Source of the DNA: Alphaproteobacteria bacterium
GTDB lineage: Bacteria; Pseudomonadota; Alphaproteobacteria; UBA6615
Reading direction: 5' to 3'
NCBI GenBank assembly: GCA_029243445.1
Contig: JAQWSA010000094.1
Coordinates: forward strand, 1-8,125
Length of the DNA: 8,125 nt
The notes under the pieces are model-generated. The model had not been told where the DNA came from, ran no database searches, and saw only the letters and a list, made by a program, of their open reading frames with translations. The translations under genes and the position numbers were made by a program. Shown here piece by piece: positions 4,794 through 8,125 of the stretch; position 1 is the stretch's first letter; each line of letters begins with the position of its first letter.

Positions 4794-6209
4794 ATGGTGA
4801 AACCACGTACACTATTTGATAAAATATGGGATTCTCATCTTGTAAATCAGCAGGAAGATGGGACTTGTCTAATTTATATTGATAAGCATCTCGTGCACGA
4901 GGTTACTAGTCCTCAAGCATTTGAAGGTCTGAGGGTTAATGGACGTATGGTCCGGCGCCCCGACGCAACTCTTGCCGTTGCTGACCATAATGTTCCGACT
5001 TCTGACAGAAGTTTAGGTATAACTGATGAAGAATCTCTTTTACAGGTAGAAACGCTAAGTAAAAATTGTAAAGAGTTTGGTATAGAACTATTTGATATGA
5101 ATGATATACGCCAAGGGATAGTTCATATAATTGGACCTGAGCAAGGGTTTACTCAGCCTGGGACGACTATTGTTTGTGGGGATTGTCATACCGCGACCCA
5201 TGGTGCATTTGGAGCACTAGCCTTTGGGATAGGCACATCAGAAGTAGAGCATGTGTTGGCAACCCAAACCTTACTGCAGCGTCCGGCTAAAAATCTAAGA
5301 ATTTTAGTTGATGGTGTTTTGCCTGTGGGAGTTACTGCTAAAGATATGATTTTGGCAATGATTGGAGCCATTGGTACAGCTGGTGGTACTGGCCATGTTA
5401 TAGAATACGCTGGAGAATCTATTAGAAACCTATCGATGGAAGGGCGTATGACGATTTGTAACATGTCGATTGAAGGTGGAGCCAGAGCTGGTTTGATTGC
5501 CCCAGATGAAGTTACATATGATTATCTTGAAGGCCGTCCAATGGTACCTAAAGCCGGCTCGTGGCAACAAGCTGTTTCTTATTGGAAGACACTGCCAACA
5601 GATGAGGGCGCGAGATATGATAAAGAAGTTGTCCTCTCGGCTAGAGATATTGCGCCTCAAGTAACGTGGGGTACCAGTCCTGAAAATGTAGTGTCAATAA
5701 CTGGAAATATACCAGACCCAGAAAATGATGCTCGTGATAATAATCAACGGCAGGCATGGGAAAGGTCTCTTGAGTATATGGAACTTTCACCAGGCATGGC
5801 CATGCAAGATATTGCCATCAATAAAGTATTTATAGGTTCCTGTACAAATGGACGCATAGAGGATCTTCGAGAAGCAGCAAAAATAGCGGAAGGGCGCAAG
5901 GTAGCTTCTAGTGTATATGCTATGATTGTTCCAGGTTCTGGTTTAGTTAAAGCGCAAGCAGAGGAAGAGGGTTTAGATAAAATATTTGTTGAAGCTGGGT
6001 TTGACTGGCGTGAACCTGGGTGTTCAATGTGTCTTGCTATGAATGCAGATCGCCTTGAACCAGGTGAGCGTTGTGCGTCTACTTCAAATCGTAATTTTGA
6101 GGGAAGACAAGGCCGAGGAGGACTAACACACTTGGTTAGTCCAGCTATGGCAGCAGCAGCAGCTGTTTCAGGCCGACTGGTTGACGTTAGAGATCTATCT
6201 GGTGAGTAA
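4794..6209 (+). CDS. leuC: 3-isopropylmalate dehydratase large subunit
   Basis: LeuC and LeuD form isopropylmalate isomerase, which converts 2-isopropylmalate to 3-isopropylmalate through isopropylmaleate, the second step of leucine synthesis, in the cytoplasm. The 471 residues equal the normal length for bacterial LeuC of the aconitase family. The three [4Fe-4S] ligands are visible: Cys350 in [14 protein letters not shown] (346-359), and Cys410 and Cys413 in [15 protein letters not shown] (407-421). Other family signatures are [12 protein letters not shown] (6-17), DHNVPTSDR (64-72), [20 protein letters not shown] (127-146) and [14 protein letters not shown] (147-160). [14 protein letters not shown] (427-440) carries substrate-contacting residues. 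Every key residue appears intact. It is the first gene after the rplS terminator and is followed 8 bases later by the RDD gene, so it probably opens a leuC-RDD-leuD-leuB operon. Not a homoaconitase or aconitase: length and neighbours leuD/leuB favour LeuC. Confidence 0.97.
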   Translation: MVKPRTLFDKIWDSHLVNQQEDGTCLIYIDKHLVHEVTSPQAFEGLRVNGRMVRRPDATLAVADHNVPTSDRSLGITDEESLLQVETLSKNCKEFGIELFDMNDIRQGIVHIIGPEQGFTQPGTTIVCGDCHTATHGAFGALAFGIGTSEVEHVLATQTLLQRPAKNLRILVDGVLPVGVTAKDMILAMIGAIGTAGGTGHVIEYAGESIRNLSMEGRMTICNMSIEGGARAGLIAPDEVTYDYLEGRPMVPKAGSWQQAVSYWKTLPTDEGARYDKEVVLSARDIAPQVTWGTSPENVVSITGNIPDPENDARDNNQRQAWERSLEYMELSPGMAMQDIAINKVFIGSCTNGRIEDLREAAKIAEGRKVASSVYAMIVPGSGLVKAQAEEEGLDKIFVEAGFDWREPGCSMCLAMNADRLEPGERCASTSNRNFEGRQGRGGLTHLVSPAMAAAAAVSGRLVDVRDLSGE

Positions 6210-6217
6210 ACAGATAT

Positions 6218-6664
6218 ATGGCTGAAAAACATGCTAGAATAGAATTTCGTTATGCAGGTTTTTGGCTAAGGTTAGTGTCCTCTATTGTAGACGGTGGCAT
6301 ATTACTAATATGGGTGTGGATTCTTAGTTTAGTTTTTGGCGTTAGTATTACTTCCCCTTCACACACAGGCGATGACTTTACTATTTTTCGATTATTTGAG
6401 CTAACTGCGATATTTACCGCTTGGATTTATTTTGCAGTAATGGAAAGTTCTTTCATTCAAGCGACCATTGGAAAACTTTTTATGGGTATATACGTAACTG
6501 ATATGGATGGTGACCGTCTTGCGTTTAATAGAGCTACTATTAGGTATTGGCTAAAATACGTAACAATATTCACTTTTTTAGTTGGTTTTATTATGTCCGC
6601 ATTTACCAAAAAGAAACAGACAGTGCATGACATGATTGTCAAAAGTCTGGTTTTAAAGCGATAG
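6218..6664 (+). CDS. Small RDD-family integral membrane protein, function unknown
   Basis: This 148-residue protein has the RDD domain layout. YAGFWLRLVSSIVDGGILLI (12-31) holds the conserved Arg18 and Asp25 at the first membrane helix (about 16-41), a second hydrophobic helix spans about 57-75, and ESSFIQATIGKLFMGIYVTD (76-95) is the amphipathic segment typical of the family. A third helix (about 112-130) is followed by FTKKKQTVHDMIVKSLVLKR (129-148), the characteristic positively charged C-terminus with a conserved His-Asp pair. No signal peptide is needed; it should sit in the inner membrane. Functions across the family are mostly unknown, and nothing here indicates a role in leucine synthesis. 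It lies between leuC (8-base gap) and leuD (12-base gap), so it is almost surely co-transcribed; the leuD Shine-Dalgarno begins in its stop codon. The usable Shine-Dalgarno (GGTGAG, 6201-6206) is inside the end of leuC. Confidence 0.9.
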   Translation: MAEKHARIEFRYAGFWLRLVSSIVDGGILLIWVWILSLVFGVSITSPSHTGDDFTIFRLFELTAIFTAWIYFAVMESSFIQATIGKLFMGIYVTDMDGDRLAFNRATIRYWLKYVTIFTFLVGFIMSAFTKKKQTVHDMIVKSLVLKR

Positions 6665-6676
6665 AAGGAATTAGTA

Positions 6677-7285
6677 ATGGATAAATTCAAAAAAGTTACA
6701 GGTGTTGCAGCACCAATACCGATGGTAAATGTTGATACCGATAAAATTATTCCAAAACAGTTTTTAAAAACCATTGAACGGACAGGCCTGGCAGCAGGAT
6801 TATTTCATGAATTAAGAACTGACTCTAATGGAAACAATACTGGCGAATTTGTGCTAGACCGCGAGCCATATACCACATCTAAAATAATTATTGCTGGTCC
6901 TAACTTTGGTTGTGGTTCTTCAAGGGAGCATGCTCCTTGGGCATTACAGGATTTTGGTATTCAAGTAGTTATATCATCTTCATATGCGGATATTTTTTAT
7001 AATAATAGCTTTAAAAATGGCATGTTATTGATAAAGCTTTCTCCTGAGCAGGTTGATGAGCTAATGGCGGTCGCAAATGATACTGAGAATCCTGAATTAA
7101 CAGTTGATTTAGAAAACCAAAAAATCAATGCTCCAAATGGAGTTTCATATGAATTTGAAATTGATACATTCCTAAAGGAATGTCTATTAGAAGGCCTGGA
7201 TGACATTGGTTTAACCATGCAGAAAGATACAAATATATCTGAATTTGAAGATAAACAGCAATTAACTCAACCCTGGTTGTATTAA
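6677..7285 (+). CDS. leuD: 3-isopropylmalate dehydratase small subunit
   Basis: LeuD is the swivelling small subunit that completes the LeuC active site in isopropylmalate isomerase. The 202 residues are the usual length. The hallmark segments are [15 protein letters not shown] (17-31), [17 protein letters not shown] (74-90), and [14 protein letters not shown] (104-117), the last lining the substrate pocket. The C-terminal end shows [12 protein letters not shown] (172-183) and closes QPWLY, as in Proteobacteria. ATG 6677 is preceded by AAGGA (6665-6669) at 7 bases, and this site overlaps the stop of the RDD gene, suggesting coupled translation. The 70-base gap to leuB is very AT-rich and holds a hairpin and a direct repeat. 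Confidence 0.97.
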   Translation: MDKFKKVTGVAAPIPMVNVDTDKIIPKQFLKTIERTGLAAGLFHELRTDSNGNNTGEFVLDREPYTTSKIIIAGPNFGCGSSREHAPWALQDFGIQVVISSSYADIFYNNSFKNGMLLIKLSPEQVDELMAVANDTENPELTVDLENQKINAPNGVSYEFEIDTFLKECLLEGLDDIGLTMQKDTNISEFEDKQQLTQPWLY

Positions 7286-7290
7286 ACTAC

Positions 7291-7346
7291 ATAAGTTTTA
7301 ATAATACATATTATAAAATATTTGTATTAAATAAGTTTTCAATAAT
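7291..7346 (+). repeat. Direct repeat flanking the leuD-leuB spacer hairpin
   Basis: ATAAGTTTTAATAAT (7291-7305) recurs as ATAAGTTTTCAATAAT (7331-7346), a 40-base period with one inserted C. The copies bracket the hairpin at 7302-7329, and the second abuts the leuB Shine-Dalgarno GAGG (7347-7350). It may be a chance or slippage duplication in AT-rich spacer DNA, or paired sites for a regulator; the sequence does not decide. Confidence 0.5.
7302..7329 (+). other. AT-rich intercistronic hairpin between leuD and leuB
   Basis: TAATACA (7302-7308) pairs with TGTATTA (7323-7329), and the adjoining TATT (7309-7312) with AATA (7317-7320) around an ATAA loop, with two unpaired Ts (7321-7322) on the right. 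Eleven pairs in total, all but one A-T. No T-run follows, so it is not a standard terminator. It resembles in composition the hairpin after rpsP. Confidence 0.45.
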
Positions 7347-7355
7347 GAGGCAATT

Positions 7356-8125
7356 ATGGCGGCCAATAGAAGTGTGTTAGTTCTTCCCGGTGATGGAATC
7401 GGCCCAGAGGTTATGGAACAAGTCCAGCGAGTTATTGGATGGTTTGATAAAAAGGGTAGCGTTAGGTTTGATGTTAAAGAAGACCTAGCAGGAGGAGCTT
7501 GTTTTGACGCTCACGGTGTGTCCATTAGAGATCAAACTATGGAGATTGCTCTCTCCACAGATGCAGTTCTTTTTGGAGCTGTAGGTGGACCAAAATGGGA
7601 CGATGTACCACGTGAGCATAGGCCAGAGGCTGGGTTGCTAAGGTTACGTAAAGACCTAGATTTATTTGCAAATTTACGTCCAGCTATTGTCCTGGATGCA
7701 ATGATAGATGCATCTACTCTTAAGCCAGAAGTTGTAAAAGGCTTGGATATAATGATTTTGCGTGAACTTACATCTGGTGTCTATTTTGGACAACCAAGAG
7801 GTGAGCAGACATTAGAGGATGGTTCTGTAAGAGTTGTTGACACACAGGCTTATAATGAAGAAGAAATTGTACGAGTTGTGCGTGTTGCATTTGAATTAGC
7901 TCGCAAAAGAAAAAACCTAGTACATTGTGCTGAAAAATCTAATGTTATGGAAACTGGTGTATTCTGGAGAAAAATATCTGCGAGAGTGGCTAAAGAAGAA
8001 TATCCAGATGTCGAATTTCAGCATATTTTAGCTGATAATTGTGCAATGCAGTTGCTGCGTGATCCCCATCAGTTTGATGTGATTGTAACCGATAATTTAT
8101 TTGGTGATATCTTATCTGATGAGGC
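7356..8125 (+). CDS. leuB: 3-isopropylmalate dehydrogenase, N-terminal 256 codons (cut by right edge)
   Basis: LeuB oxidises 3-isopropylmalate with NAD to the 2-keto acid that decarboxylates to 2-ketoisocaproate, the last pathway-specific step before transamination to leucine. ATG 7356 follows GAGG (7347-7350) at 5 bases; the frame is open to the window end, about 100 residues short of a full enzyme. Visible motifs are [10 protein letters not shown] (10-19), GAVGGPKWD (74-82), [16 protein letters not shown] (95-110), [16 protein letters not shown] (134-149) and [10 protein letters not shown] (246-255). Counterparts of the Thermus active-site residues are present: Arg98, Arg108 and Arg136 for substrate, Tyr143 and Lys194 for catalysis, and Asp227, Asp251 and Asp255 for the metal. 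The segment [11 protein letters not shown] replaces the commoner SVDKANVLE but keeps Lys194 and Asn196. The arginine set and the leuC/leuD neighbours favour LeuB over isocitrate or tartrate dehydrogenase. Confidence 0.96.
   Translation, partial: MAANRSVLVLPGDGIGPEVMEQVQRVIGWFDKKGSVRFDVKEDLAGGACFDAHGVSIRDQTMEIALSTDAVLFGAVGGPKWDDVPREHRPEAGLLRLRKDLDLFANLRPAIVLDAMIDASTLKPEVVKGLDIMILRELTSGVYFGQPRGEQTLEDGSVRVVDTQAYNEEEIVRVVRVAFELARKRKNLVHCAEKSNVMETGVFWRKISARVAKEEYPDVEFQHILADNCAMQLLRDPHQFDVIVTDNLFGDILSDE

Noticed and set aside
4781..4819. 12-codon frame from ATG 4781 overlapping the leuC start
   Set aside because: Its ATG abuts the Shine-Dalgarno with no spacing, so initiation there is unlikely; the overlap with leuC looks incidental.
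5744..6232. 162-codon minus-strand open frame opposite leuC
   Set aside because: It lies almost entirely antisense to the well-supported C-terminal part of leuC and shows no domain of its own.
6457..6774. 105-codon minus-strand open frame across the RDD gene and leuD start
   Set aside because: It is antisense to two convincing genes with intact motifs; no promoter or family resemblance was seen.
1..8125. Defence system, CRISPR array, insertion sequence or prophage
   Set aside because: No spaced repeat array, transposase, integrase, terminal inverted repeats or phage gene was seen; almost all of the sequence is accounted for by housekeeping genes.

Overview
The window is a compact, AT-rich (roughly 40 % GC by eye, not computed) stretch of bacterial chromosome with a strongly alphaproteobacterial layout. 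A divergent dapF is followed by ffh and the translation genes rpsP-rimM-trmD-rplS, then by the leucine genes leuC-leuD-leuB. The order ffh-rpsP-rimM-trmD-rplS is widespread in Proteobacteria; a leu block directly after rplS and a divergent dapF before ffh point to Alphaproteobacteria, perhaps an AT-rich Rhodospirillales-like or marine lineage. The lineage is an inference from gene order and protein wording; there is no rRNA to confirm it.

Region by region: (1) 1-151, minus strand: the first 50 codons of dapF, running off the left edge. (2) 152-485: a 334-base divergent intergenic region holding a likely dapF promoter, a likely plus-strand promoter near 324-360, and a strong GC-rich hairpin with a T-run at 411-453 that looks like an intrinsic terminator placed before ffh. 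(3) 486-4652: ffh, a small VOC-superfamily gene inserted between ffh and rpsP, then rpsP, rimM, trmD and rplS, all on the plus strand with short gaps or overlaps. (4) 4653-4793: a clear rho-independent terminator followed by a probable leu promoter. (5) 4794-8125: leuC, a small RDD-family membrane protein gene, leuD and the first 256 codons of leuB, cut by the right edge.

Functionally the first block serves protein synthesis and export: the SRP GTPase Ffh for co-translational targeting, S16 and L19, the 30S maturation factor RimM and the tRNA m1G37 methyltransferase TrmD. The second block covers the isomerase and dehydrogenase steps of leucine synthesis. The two accessory genes (VOC and RDD) sit inside otherwise conserved operons without disrupting them; nothing in the sequence ties either one to its neighbours' pathway.

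This is mainly an ordinary housekeeping region. I saw no CRISPR array, tRNA, rRNA, insertion sequence, prophage or defence system. The observations most worth a second look are the terminator-like structure and possible leader peptide or small RNA upstream of ffh, the AT-rich intercistronic hairpins after rpsP and before leuB, and the two inserted genes.
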